Assembly: GCA_964342855.1 (NCBI GenBank)
Contig: CAYFIB010000013.1
Location: 1-64,000, forward strand
Source of the DNA: JBCBJX01 sp964342855
GTDB lineage: Bacteria > Pseudomonadota > Alphaproteobacteria > Caulobacterales > Parvularculaceae
Direction of reading: 5' to 3'
Length of the DNA stretch: 64,000 nt
The position numbers and the translations under genes are program-made. Positions within the stretch are counted from its first letter, which is position 1. Each line of letters opens with the position of its first letter. The notes under the pieces are model-generated. The model made no database searches and was not told the origin of the DNA. It saw only the letters and a list, made by a program, of their open reading frames with translations. Shown one piece after another: positions 52,135-60,852 of the stretch.

Positions 52135-55100
52135 TCACTGCGCGGACGCGATGGCGACGCGCCCCGAGGCCGAACGCGCGAAGACCGCCGGACGGTACAT
52201 GTCCTCCGCCACCGCCCCCGGCATGGCGAAGTCGCCGGGCGTCACCGCACGGACGAGATAGGCGAGCCGCCGCGGTTCGCCCCGCAGGTCGATGGCCGCG
52301 ACATAGCGGTCGTCCCGCGCTTCGGCGATCTTTGCGCGATGGAGCACGCCGGCGAACGCGTAAGGCCCGTCATAGTCCCCGTTCGGATCGGCGCCGTCAT
52401 TGGGCCCGAGGGTCGTCTCGATCTCGAAGCCCGGCGGCAGAAGATCGGCGATGACGATCGGGTGCGTGACGGAATCCTCCGGACGCACCTCGACGACGAT
52501 CAGCAGCCGGTCGTTCTGGCGCACCTCGGCGAGATCGACCGCCTCGCCCGTACGCGAGAGGATGCGCTTGGAGATGGCGAGGCCCGAGGCCGTCGCTTCC
52601 GGCGGATCGACCGGGTCGCCCTTGGCCGATACGGTTGCGTAAACCGTTCCGTTCCCGGCGTTCTGGAACGCCGCGCCGTCATCGAAAGCGGATGCCGAGA
52701 CCGGCCAGCCCACGATGGGGCCGGACTTGGTCTCCGCCCCGCCCGCGACTTTCACCGCGCCGGCGCGCGCCAGCATGGCGTCGGCGGCGAGGAGGAGGAA
52801 CGCCTTCTCCTGCGTGTGCATCATCCGCGCGTCCTTCATGGAGGCGGACATGGCCGCGACGAAGCGCTCCGCATACGCCTCCTCCCCGGCTTCCAGCGCG
52901 ACGGCGACCGCGCCCGCCGCGTCCCGCAGGGAGGACTGGTAATAGTCGTCCCGGTTCTCATAGCCGAGGGCTTTCTCCGCCAGCGCGAAGGCGGAATTCG
53001 CGCGAGCGACGTCGCCCATCATCTTCAGCGCCGCGCCCAGTTGCGCGCGGGCGAGCGGCGACGGCGTCTTCTTGATCCACGCATCGTGCGCGTAACGCAG
53101 GTCCGCGAGGTCCGCCTTGCCTGCGCGGGCGAGGACGTACAGCGAATAGGCCGCGGCGCGACGGCGGAGATATTCCGTCGAATCCGCCGGCGCCCAGCGC
53201 CGGTCGATCCGTGTCTCATAGCCGAGATACGTCCACTGATCGGCGTTGGAGAGCTCGCGAAGAGAAGCGTACGCCCGTTCCAGCGCCTCATCCGGAACCA
53301 CGCGGCCGGAAGCTTTGGCTTTCTCAAGGAACTCCACGACATAAGGCGCGAGCCACGCCGACGCCGCCCGGTCGCCCGCGCGCCACAGACCAAACGCTCC
53401 GTCCGTCGTCTGACGGTCGAGGATCTGGTTGACCGCGTCCTGCACCCGCGCGCGCTCGGCGCGGTCGGGGGCGGCTTCCTTCGCATACGCTGCAAGGCGC
53501 TCGGAGAGGAGGAGCGGCATGGCGGAGGAGACGAGCTGCTCCGTGCAGCCGTAAGGATACGTGTACAGCGAGGCGATGAGCGCCCCCGGCTCGATCCCGG
53601 CGAGCGGCGAGAAGGAGACCGAGGCTTCGAGGCTCGACGGGGCGAGCCCCGCGATCTCGCCGCCCGAGAGCGTCAGGCTCTCCCCGGCGCCGAGCGCGAT
53701 CGTCCGGGAGCGGCGCTCCGGATACCAGGGCGAGCGGGACTGGATGTCGTAGCGGCGCGAGACCGCGAAACCCTCCGGCCCCGACACGGAAAGCGCGACC
53801 GAACCGAGGCCGACCGGCCCGCCTTCAATCGGCACGGCGGCGGATTTCCGCTCGCCTTCGTCAAGCGCGAGCGTGCGCGACGCGTCCGCCGCGGCGGCGC
53901 CCTCGGCGTCTATCTCGGCTTGATAGTCGCCCGCGGCGCCTTCCACATTGTCGATGGAGAGCGTCGCCTGCGCGGCGTCCCCCGGCGCGAGGAAACGCGG
54001 CAAGATGAGCCGTGCAGGAACTTCATCGCGCACAGTGAGCGGTTCAGCGAGAGCGCCGAGGGCCGTTTCGCTCCACGCGACGGCCATCAGGCGCAGCTCG
54101 CCATTGAAGTCCGGCACGTCGAGGGTGATCTCCGCCTCGCCGTCCTCGCCGACATCCACCAGCCCCGAAAAGAGCGCGACGGATTTCTCCGGGACGACCG
54201 TCAGCCCCTCCCCGCCGATCTGGTCGCCACCGAACTTGGCGGGCGCGCCGAGATTGGGATCAAGGAGACGGGAATAGTCATCATAAAGACCGACGCCGAG
54301 GCGCTTCTTGCCGAAATACCAGCCTAACGGGTCCGGCGAGGCGTGCTTGGTCAGCCGCAGGATGCCTTCGTCCACCGCGGCGATGGTGAGGTTCGCGCGT
54401 TCGCCCGCCGCGCCTTCGATGCGCACCGGGAGGGTCAATTCTCCGCGCGGGCGCAGTAGCTCCGGCGCGCCAAGCTCGACCTCCAGCGTGCGCGCGCCCA
54501 TGTCGAACGGCACATAGGCGACGCCCATGGCGCGCCGCGGCACGGGACGATCCGCGGGCGACCGCGGCGTGACGACCGTCGCGAGCACGTAGACGCCCGC
54601 GCCCCAGGAGGGGTCCGTCTCGATCTCGATCTCGCGCCCCCGTTCGGACACGGAATAGCGCTTCACATCGAGAATGCGGTCCGAGGCGACGACGATCATC
54701 GCCTCCCCGGCGTAAGGCGGGCGTAGAGAAAGCGTCACCGTCTCGCCCGGCTTTACCGGCGTTTCAGGCGCCGTCAGCGTCGCCTCGTCCGGCGCGGCGG
54801 CGCCGTCGGCCCAGGAGCGCCAGCCGACCCAGAAGCGTAAGGTTGTCTCCGCGCCCGTCGCGGGGTCCGTCGCCGTCAGGCGGTAGGTGCCGTAGTCGAG
54901 GCGCCGGGTGAGCGACGCTGTTCCATCCTCGGCGGTCTCAATGGAACCTTCCGACACCGGAAGATCGCGATAGACGCGCCGCCACCGCCACTGGCCGCCG
55001 GAGCGGTACCAGTCGAACCAGTAGTCTTCCTCCGTCAGGCGCCAATCGAGATCCCCCGAAACCGGCGCCCCGTCGCGATTGAGGAGAAGAAGATCGATCC

Positions 55101-57075
55101 CCGCCGGATCATTCGCGCCGACGCTGCGCGCGCCGTCGGAGAGACGCAGGCCCACATAACGCTCGGCGGCGCGCAGCGGCACGCGGGCGCTTTCGCGCAC
55201 GGCCCGCCCGCCCGGCTCCAGCGCCGCGACGACGATGTCGGCGCGCAGGGGCGCCGCGGCGCGGATGTCGCTCTCGATTTCGAGCGGGATCTCCGCGACG
55301 CCGTCGCCATCAGTCGTGCGCATGGGCAAGGTGAGGAAACGCTGATCGAACCCGCCTTCCAGCGGGCCGAAGCGGTAACCGCGATAGTCCGGGAACGGGT
55401 TCGGATCGAGGCGCAGGCGCGCTTCGGATTCGATGGTGAGACCGGAACCCGGCGCGCCGTAGAGGAACCGAACGTCGGTGCGCAGCGTGCGCGTGTCGCC
55501 TGGCTTCAGGGGCGTTTCGTCGTCGGCGTCGAGTTTCACCTCGATGGTCTGCGGAACGAAATCCTCGACCGAAACGGAGGCGCCGCCAACATAGCCCGCG
55601 CCGTCCAATTCGTAGGAGAACCGCCACTCGCCGCGCGGGGCGGATTTCGGCAGATCGTAGGAAAGCGAGAAGCCGCCGAGATCGAGCCCCGGCGTGCGCA
55701 GGCGCGCGGCCTCCGTGCCGTTCGGGCGGGAGATGACGACCGAGCCCGGACGATCATCAATGGCGACGCCGAAGGCGTCGCGCACGAGACCGGTGAGGTA
55801 CACCCGCTCGCCCGGCCGGTAGATGCCGCGATCCGTGTAGAGATAAGCGTCGAAGTCCCCCGACGCGTATCGACCGCCGACGCCGCGGTCGGAAAGATCA
55901 AGCTGCGCGCGGTCGAGATCGAGGGCGGCGAAGTCGGCATCCTTCCCATAGGCCATGACCATGCGCGCGCGATCCGGGCCGGAGCCGCGGACGAGGGATT
56001 CAGCAAACCGTACGAGGCCGTCGCCGTCCGTCGCGGCCGTGTCGAGAATGTCGTTGTTGGCGGCGATGAGTTCGACCTTCACGCCGGAAACGGGTTTCGC
56101 GGTTTTAAGCGACCTTGCGACGACCATGAGGCCGTCCGTGCCCTGATAGGTGGTGAGCGCAAGATCGGTGAAGAGGATCCACCGCCAGGCGCGCGCGGCG
56201 TCGCCCTCCTCCACGCCTTCTGAGGCGTCGGCGAGCTCGACGAAATAGGCGCCCGGCTCGAAGCTTTCGAGGGCCGCGCCGAGCGGGAAGACGGTCGTCG
56301 CGGCGACATTGCGCTCGCCGTCCACGTCGAATTCGCCTTCATAGACGATAACGCCGACATCGCGGCCGTTCTCGCGCTCAGGCGCGTAGAAATAATCGTC
56401 CTCATCGAGCGTGCGGCCTTCGACAATGGCGCGCTGGGCGAGGATGCGGTCGCCGACACGGCGTACCCGCACGCGCAACCGGTCGATGTTCACGGTTTCG
56501 ACGCCGAGACCGTCCGCATCCGTCCGTGGCAGGATGACCCCATCGCCGGCGAACGCGACGTAGGCCGGCTTGTCGCCAAAGGAGATGGAGACCGTTTCGC
56601 CGCGGGCGAGGGTTTCGCCGTCCGCCGCTGGAAGACCGGCGCGCACGGTGGCGCGATAGTCGCGGTCGAATTCAAGGCCGGTGAGGCAGAGCTTCTCGCC
56701 CTCCGCCGTCGCCGCGGCCCGCGGCGCGCCCTCCACCGAGACATAGTCCGTATAGGCGACAGAGCCGTCCTTCACGAGCTTGCGCGAGAAAACGAGGCAG
56801 GCCTTGGGCGCCGCGCCCGAAGTGTCCGTCTCCATCCGGATGAGCTGAAAGCCTTCGGTCGCCTCACGCGCCGGACGCGGGGCGCCGTCGCGGCGCGGCT
56901 CGCGCCAGCGGGCGTTCGGGTCGCTCGCATCAGCGCTGCGCGCGTCATCGGCGCGCGGCGTCCCCTCGCCCGTCAACAGCCCGGTAAGTTCCGTGTGGGT
57001 TCCGACGACGACCCCGCCCGCGAAGGCGGCGGCGAGCGCGACGACGGGAACGACGAGGCGGATGATCCAGGACAT
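52135..57075 (-). CDS. Bacterial alpha-2-macroglobulin (YfhM type) with thioester
   Basis: This 1646-residue periplasmic protein is a protease-trapping defence protein working with PBP1C. An N-terminal transmembrane anchor (IIRLVVPVVALAAAFAGGVV) replaces the usual lipoprotein signal; there is no Cys at a lipobox. Macroglobulin domains follow, including DRGIYRPGERVYLTGLVRD and the NLTIAAVDEGILRLTKHASP core of the A2M domain. The thioester motif YPYGCTEQ (C1177) is intact and the thioester helical domain follows. A C-terminal domain ends in the MYRPAVFARSA type. The intact thioester means it could covalently trap attacking proteases. Confidence 0.94.
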   Translation of the reverse strand: MSWIIRLVVPVVALAAAFAGGVVVGTHTELTGLLTGEGTPRADDARSADASDPNARWREPRRDGAPRPAREATEGFQLIRMETDTSGAAPKACLVFSRKLVKDGSVAYTDYVSVEGAPRAAATAEGEKLCLTGLEFDRDYRATVRAGLPAADGETLARGETVSISFGDKPAYVAFAGDGVILPRTDADGLGVETVNIDRLRVRVRRVGDRILAQRAIVEGRTLDEDDYFYAPERENGRDVGVIVYEGEFDVDGERNVAATTVFPLGAALESFEPGAYFVELADASEGVEEGDAARAWRWILFTDLALTTYQGTDGLMVVARSLKTAKPVSGVKVELIAANNDILDTAATDGDGLVRFAESLVRGSGPDRARMVMAYGKDADFAALDLDRAQLDLSDRGVGGRYASGDFDAYLYTDRGIYRPGERVYLTGLVRDAFGVAIDDRPGSVVISRPNGTEAARLRTPGLDLGGFSLSYDLPKSAPRGEWRFSYELDGAGYVGGASVSVEDFVPQTIEVKLDADDETPLKPGDTRTLRTDVRFLYGAPGSGLTIESEARLRLDPNPFPDYRGYRFGPLEGGFDQRFLTLPMRTTDGDGVAEIPLEIESDIRAAAPLRADIVVAALEPGGRAVRESARVPLRAAERYVGLRLSDGARSVGANDPAGIDLLLLNRDGAPVSGDLDWRLTEEDYWFDWYRSGGQWRWRRVYRDLPVSEGSIETAEDGTASLTRRLDYGTYRLTATDPATGAETTLRFWVGWRSWADGAAAPDEATLTAPETPVKPGETVTLSLRPPYAGEAMIVVASDRILDVKRYSVSERGREIEIETDPSWGAGVYVLATVVTPRSPADRPVPRRAMGVAYVPFDMGARTLEVELGAPELLRPRGELTLPVRIEGAAGERANLTIAAVDEGILRLTKHASPDPLGWYFGKKRLGVGLYDDYSRLLDPNLGAPAKFGGDQIGGEGLTVVPEKSVALFSGLVDVGEDGEAEITLDVPDFNGELRLMAVAWSETALGALAEPLTVRDEVPARLILPRFLAPGDAAQATLSIDNVEGAAGDYQAEIDAEGAAAADASRTLALDEGERKSAAVPIEGGPVGLGSVALSVSGPEGFAVSRRYDIQSRSPWYPERRSRTIALGAGESLTLSGGEIAGLAPSSLEASVSFSPLAGIEPGALIASLYTYPYGCTEQLVSSAMPLLLSERLAAYAKEAAPDRAERARVQDAVNQILDRQTTDGAFGLWRAGDRAASAWLAPYVVEFLEKAKASGRVVPDEALERAYASLRELSNADQWTYLGYETRIDRRWAPADSTEYLRRRAAAYSLYVLARAGKADLADLRYAHDAWIKKTPSPLARAQLGAALKMMGDVARANSAFALAEKALGYENRDDYYQSSLRDAAGAVAVALEAGEEAYAERFVAAMSASMKDARMMHTQEKAFLLLAADAMLARAGAVKVAGGAETKSGPIVGWPVSASAFDDGAAFQNAGNGTVYATVSAKGDPVDPPEATASGLAISKRILSRTGEAVDLAEVRQNDRLLIVVEVRPEDSVTHPIVIADLLPPGFEIETTLGPNDGADPNGDYDGPYAFAGVLHRAKIAEARDDRYVAAIDLRGEPRRLAYLVRAVTPGDFAMPGAVAEDMYRPAVFARSASGRVAIASAQ

Positions 57076-57272
57076 GGCGTGCGCGGCGGCCGTTTTGGCC
57101 GCTCCCCTTTTTCAGCGCCCGTCGGACGCGCTTCGTTTGGTTCAGGAAATCGCGGCGGCGTGGCGCGAATACGGCCTGATCGCGACGCCCCCGTCCGCAA
57201 TTCCTCCCCTGATCGACAAGGTTAAATTGCGGGAGCCGCTGCGGCAATCGCACGCGAAGCGCCTGATATCAC

Positions 57273-57737
57273 TCAGAAGTTGGCGACGCGGCGACAGTGG
57301 GTGAGCGGGTATTGCGGCCGATCACCCGGCCAGACGCCGGTCAGCGTTCGGAAGTCAAAAAGCTCGATGCGGCGACTGTCGAGATAGCGCGGGGCGTTGA
57401 TGATCCGCCCGTTTGCGTCCCGATAGACGGCGACGCGGCGCCGGGCCGTCACCTTGCCGTCGGTGAACCGGCAGGCGTCGTAAATGAATTCCCCGCCGCC
57501 GCCCGGCTGACGACCATCGCAGAAATTGATCGACCAGTATTTGGCGTGGGTGAATTTCACCGTCGCGGGCGCGGCGTCGCTTACCTGCACGTAAGCGGCG
57601 TCCCCGCCAAGGGCCGCTGTGTTCTCCAGACTGCAGAAATAGGTGCGCGTGCCGTATGCGGTGCTTTCAGCGGCGGATGCCGATGCTGGAGCGAGGGCGA
57701 GGAGCAACGCGACGGCCAGCATTTCCTCCCCCTTCAT
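57273..57737 (-). CDS. Small secreted cysteine-containing protein, unknown function
   Basis: The 154-residue protein has a signal peptide (MLAVALLLALAPASASA, with a possible start at 57737 or at the second Met at 57722). The mature protein has four cysteines (YFCSLE, NFCDGRQ, DACRFTD, THCRRV), enough for two disulfides. I do not recognise the family. It starts 14 bases after the stop of the caspase gene and looks like the last gene of that operon. The 197 bases between it and the alpha-2-macroglobulin gene hold no gene. Confidence 0.6.
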   Translation of the reverse strand: MKGEEMLAVALLLALAPASASAAESTAYGTRTYFCSLENTAALGGDAAYVQVSDAAPATVKFTHAKYWSINFCDGRQPGGGGEFIYDACRFTDGKVTARRRVAVYRDANGRIINAPRYLDSRRIELFDFRTLTGVWPGDRPQYPLTHCRRVANF

Positions 57738-57751
57738 TCACGCGGCGTCGC

Positions 57752-58888
57752 TCAGTCCACGCAGGCCCACGGACGGATCTGACAGTTCGGGATCTCCACA
57801 ACCGGCTTGCCCGCAAGATAGGCCGGATAGCCGAGATTGCCGCGCGTCCACGGAATTTGCTCGTCAAACGGCGCCGGGCCGCCGCCGAACTGGTCGCGAT
57901 ACTCCGCGGCGCAGGTGTTGTAGTCGGCCTTCATGGCCTGAATCGTCCGTGTCAGAACGCTGACGATGTCCTGCTTGATGCGCAGCTCGGCCTGAAAGTG
58001 CTGGGCGAACGGGCCGAGCGACCCGCCGGACTTTTTCCGTCGGGCGGCGACGCAGGGGGAGTCGCTCGCCGACTGGTTCGGGCCCGTCGAATAGATGATC
58101 ATCGTGTCACGGAATGTCGGCATGACGGCGAGGCCCTTGCGCTCGCTGTTCAGCGGAATGCGGCGGTCTTCCAGGCTGCCGCCGGAGGTGACGACCTCGT
58201 ATTCGGAGATGTCGAACGCCCGTTGCCGCGGCCGCTGCAACGCGTCCGGATAAACCGAGTTGATCTCCGCGTCCTGTTCTTCGGAGAAGACCGAGGTCGG
58301 CGCGTCGCGGCAGGCGTCCAGCACGTAAACGATGCCGGCTTTGGCGCGCTCGCGCAGACCGGCGAGGAGTTCGGAAGAGCGGAAGACCTGAATTTCTTCG
58401 CCGTCCTTCACGTCCGGAACGAGGAAGTTTTCGTTCTCGAACTGAAATCCGTGTCCGGCGAAATAGAAAAAAACCGTCGGGTAGACGGGGCGCTCATCGG
58501 CGCGGCCGGGCAGATTGCGCAGGCGCGCGGCTTTTTCCTCCGCCGCCCGGTTGGCCGCCTCGATCGCGTCGCCGAAGAGGCGCAACTCTTCCTTGAAGTA
58601 GAAGACGTTCTTGTTGTCGGCGCGCCGCACCGTATCGAACTTGTTCGAGAGCTTCAGCGCCCGGCTGCCGCTCGCCCCCCGCAGGGATGAGACGACGGCG
58701 TTCATGTCGTTATCGGTGTTGTTGAGATCGCTGATGCGGGCGTTCTCTTTATACGTATTGCCCATCACCAGCGCGACGAACGGCGTCGCGGTGAAGGACG
58801 GGTCCGAGGCGCAGGAGGATGCAAGCCCGGCGCCCGCGCCGGCGGCGCCCAGCATCAGGGCGCGTCGTGTGAGACGATGATCGGTCAC
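57752..58888 (-). CDS. Exported caspase-family (peptidase C14) lipoprotein
   Basis: The 378-residue protein has the orthocaspase p20 core: VALVMGNTYKENARISDLNN, the catalytic His146 in FFYFAGHGFQFENENFLVPD, and the catalytic Cys193 in IVYVLDACRDAP, so it should be active. The N-terminus LTRRALMLGAAGAGAGLASSC has a twin arginine and a lipobox (C26), suggesting a Tat-exported lipoprotein. Orthocaspases cut after Arg/Lys. No fused effector or repeat domain is present, so its partners must be separate proteins. It lies four bases downstream of the hydrolase gene and 14 upstream of the small secreted protein gene. Confidence 0.9.
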   Translation of the reverse strand: MTDHRLTRRALMLGAAGAGAGLASSCASDPSFTATPFVALVMGNTYKENARISDLNNTDNDMNAVVSSLRGASGSRALKLSNKFDTVRRADNKNVFYFKEELRLFGDAIEAANRAAEEKAARLRNLPGRADERPVYPTVFFYFAGHGFQFENENFLVPDVKDGEEIQVFRSSELLAGLRERAKAGIVYVLDACRDAPTSVFSEEQDAEINSVYPDALQRPRQRAFDISEYEVVTSGGSLEDRRIPLNSERKGLAVMPTFRDTMIIYSTGPNQSASDSPCVAARRKKSGGSLGPFAQHFQAELRIKQDIVSVLTRTIQAMKADYNTCAAEYRDQFGGGPAPFDEQIPWTRGNLGYPAYLAGKPVVEIPNCQIRPWACVD

Positions 58889-58892
58889 GGGA

Positions 58893-60812
58893 CTAATTCC
58901 TCAGGGCGTCAATGAGTTTGATGGCGGCGTCGTAGTGAACGCGATTGGCGGCGGGCGCGGCGTCGCGATCCGCCCGGATCAACTTCTTGATATCGGACGT
59001 GCTCTCGGTCGGCTTCCGGCGCAGATAGAACATGGCGAGTTCATAGCCTTCGTCGTCGCAACCGCGGCGCAGATCGAGGGCCCAATAAACGCGCGAGCCC
59101 TGCTGACGCTTGTCGAGAATGCAGCGCTCGTCCGGGTTTTCGCGATACCAGATGATGGCGCGAAGATCGTTGATCGCCGGGCCGACGAAGTCTTCGTGGC
59201 CCAGATCGACGACGACTTCCGGGCTCGTCGTATCGATGGTCTGGAAGTGAACGTCCGCCAGCGGCGGCGCGCCGTCGCCCGCGCGTTTCTGCGCCGTCAG
59301 CAGGCGCAGGAACGAACCGCCGGCGCCGCCGCCGACGAAGGTTTTCGCCGCGTTCAGATATTTCGAGGCGCGCAGAGCCTGATCGCTGCGCGAGGCGTAC
59401 AGCGTGAGACGGTCCGCATGCGAAGCGATGCGCGAGGTTTTGGCGACGAAGTCTCCACGTGCGACGTCCGGCGAGGCGAAGATCACCTCGTTGAACGTCT
59501 TGCCGGTCAGCTGCCCGCGGTCCTTCATGCGGTTGAGCGCGGCCAGCAGATATTCGTTGCCCATGGAGTGCGCGATGACGTGGACCCGCTCCGCCCCACT
59601 CTGACGCAGCATGATGTTGATGTATTCCACCAGCCCGTCGAGGACGAAGTTGTTCGAGATCAACGCCCGGTCTTCCGAGTACGCATAAAGAGAACCGCCA
59701 GACGGCCACGAATACATGGCGACCGCGCCGTTGCCGACATTGTCGAGACCGACCTTGAGGGTCGCCGCCCGCTCCAGCGCCTGCCGGAAGGTCTGGTTGT
59801 AGCCGTGCACGAAGAGGATGAGCTCTTTGCGGTTGGAAGAGCGGATTTCCTCCTGCAGCGAGGCGACGAAGGAGTTGCGGCTGTAAGAGGTGATCGACTC
59901 GATGATGAGATCATCGCCCGAGCCGTCGCCGCGGAGCGAGAACACCAGTTCGTTCGGCCGCGCTATGCCCGTCGGGTCGTCGAGAATTTTCGTCGGCACG
60001 TTGATCGAGATGACGCCGACATCAAGCGATTCGCTCAGTTCCGAGCCATACGGATTGTTCACGTCGTGCAGCGTGCTCGCCTGACGGTTCGTGCCGTAGA
60101 ACACCTTCACCAGCTTGTGGGTGTTGGAGCCGCGGCGCGCGAGACGGGCCGTCTCCGGCGCTTCGGCGGGCGCCTGCAGCTCCAGCTCGCTGCGCAGCTC
60201 GGCGTTGATGTTCTCCGAAATCCAGATGTTGACGGCCAGGCGCACATCGTTGCTCAACTGTTTGCGGAGGATTTCCCGCTCGAAGTCGAGATAGGCCTTG
60301 CCGTGCGGCGCGGCTGAAAGCGCCGCCGTTTCCGCGTCCTGCCCGCGCCGGAACGCCCGGTCGATCAGGTATCCGCGCAGCTTGAAGTCCAGCGCGTTGA
60401 CGTAGGAGCCCTCTTCCGCGAGCAGCCGGGCCATATCGTCGATCAGCTCAAGATCGTCGTTCAGCGAGGTGCGTTTCGGCTGCGCCAGTCGGTCGAGCTT
60501 GTAGGCCTCGTTCAGGATATCGAGCGCGCGGGAGACGTCGCCGCGCCCCTCCTGAGCTTCGGCGAGGGCGATCAGCATCGCCCGTCCCTCGATCGAGTCA
60601 TAGGTCGAGCGGTCGCTTTCGCCGAGGGCGACGAGCTTGGCCGCCGCCGCTTCGATCTTGATATTGGTCGGCGCGGCGAGCGCGAGGCTCACTTCCATCC
60701 ACAGCGCGTCGCTTGCGGACGTTTGCGCCATCGCGCCGCCGGCTGCGAACGAAACGCCGGCGAAAGCGCCCAGCGCGGCGGCCCGAAGGCGGGTGAAAAA
60801 GCGGTCCATCAT
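58893..60812 (-). CDS. Secreted alpha/beta hydrolase (DUF900 type) with helical N-terminal region
   Basis: The 639-residue protein has a Sec signal (FAGVSFAAGGAMAQT), an N-terminal helical, TPR-like region (about residues 35-215), and a DUF900 hydrolase domain. The first strand is KLVKVFYGTNRQ, the oxyanion-loop motif is LILFVHGYNQTF, and the nucleophile S416 lies in IAHSMGNEYL. D477 (SRSDQAL) and H539 (DLGHEDF) are candidates for the other triad members. It is a predicted lipase/esterase-like enzyme acting outside the cytoplasm. GGGAGA precedes the start. It directly precedes the caspase gene, with a four-base gap, so the two are almost certainly cotranslated. Confidence 0.85.
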   Translation of the reverse strand: MMDRFFTRLRAAALGAFAGVSFAAGGAMAQTSASDALWMEVSLALAAPTNIKIEAAAAKLVALGESDRSTYDSIEGRAMLIALAEAQEGRGDVSRALDILNEAYKLDRLAQPKRTSLNDDLELIDDMARLLAEEGSYVNALDFKLRGYLIDRAFRRGQDAETAALSAAPHGKAYLDFEREILRKQLSNDVRLAVNIWISENINAELRSELELQAPAEAPETARLARRGSNTHKLVKVFYGTNRQASTLHDVNNPYGSELSESLDVGVISINVPTKILDDPTGIARPNELVFSLRGDGSGDDLIIESITSYSRNSFVASLQEEIRSSNRKELILFVHGYNQTFRQALERAATLKVGLDNVGNGAVAMYSWPSGGSLYAYSEDRALISNNFVLDGLVEYINIMLRQSGAERVHVIAHSMGNEYLLAALNRMKDRGQLTGKTFNEVIFASPDVARGDFVAKTSRIASHADRLTLYASRSDQALRASKYLNAAKTFVGGGAGGSFLRLLTAQKRAGDGAPPLADVHFQTIDTTSPEVVVDLGHEDFVGPAINDLRAIIWYRENPDERCILDKRQQGSRVYWALDLRRGCDDEGYELAMFYLRRKPTESTSDIKKLIRADRDAAPAANRVHYDAAIKLIDALRN

Positions 60813-60852
60813 GGTTTCTCCCAGTCTGGCGCGTCCGCCCCGACGCGGAAGA

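Noticed and set aside
52339..54327. 662-residue plus-strand frame inside the alpha-2-macroglobulin gene
   Set aside because: The antisense strand encodes a complete macroglobulin with intact thioester; this frame is compositional.
57088..57117. GCGGCC-GTTTT-GGCCGC with a following T-run, as a plus-strand terminator
   Set aside because: No plus-strand gene ends there; it lies in the leader of the minus-strand macroglobulin gene and is probably incidental.
58935..60317. 460-residue plus-strand frame across the hydrolase gene
   Set aside because: The opposite strand has a signal peptide, HGYN and HSMGN motifs in order; this frame has none.
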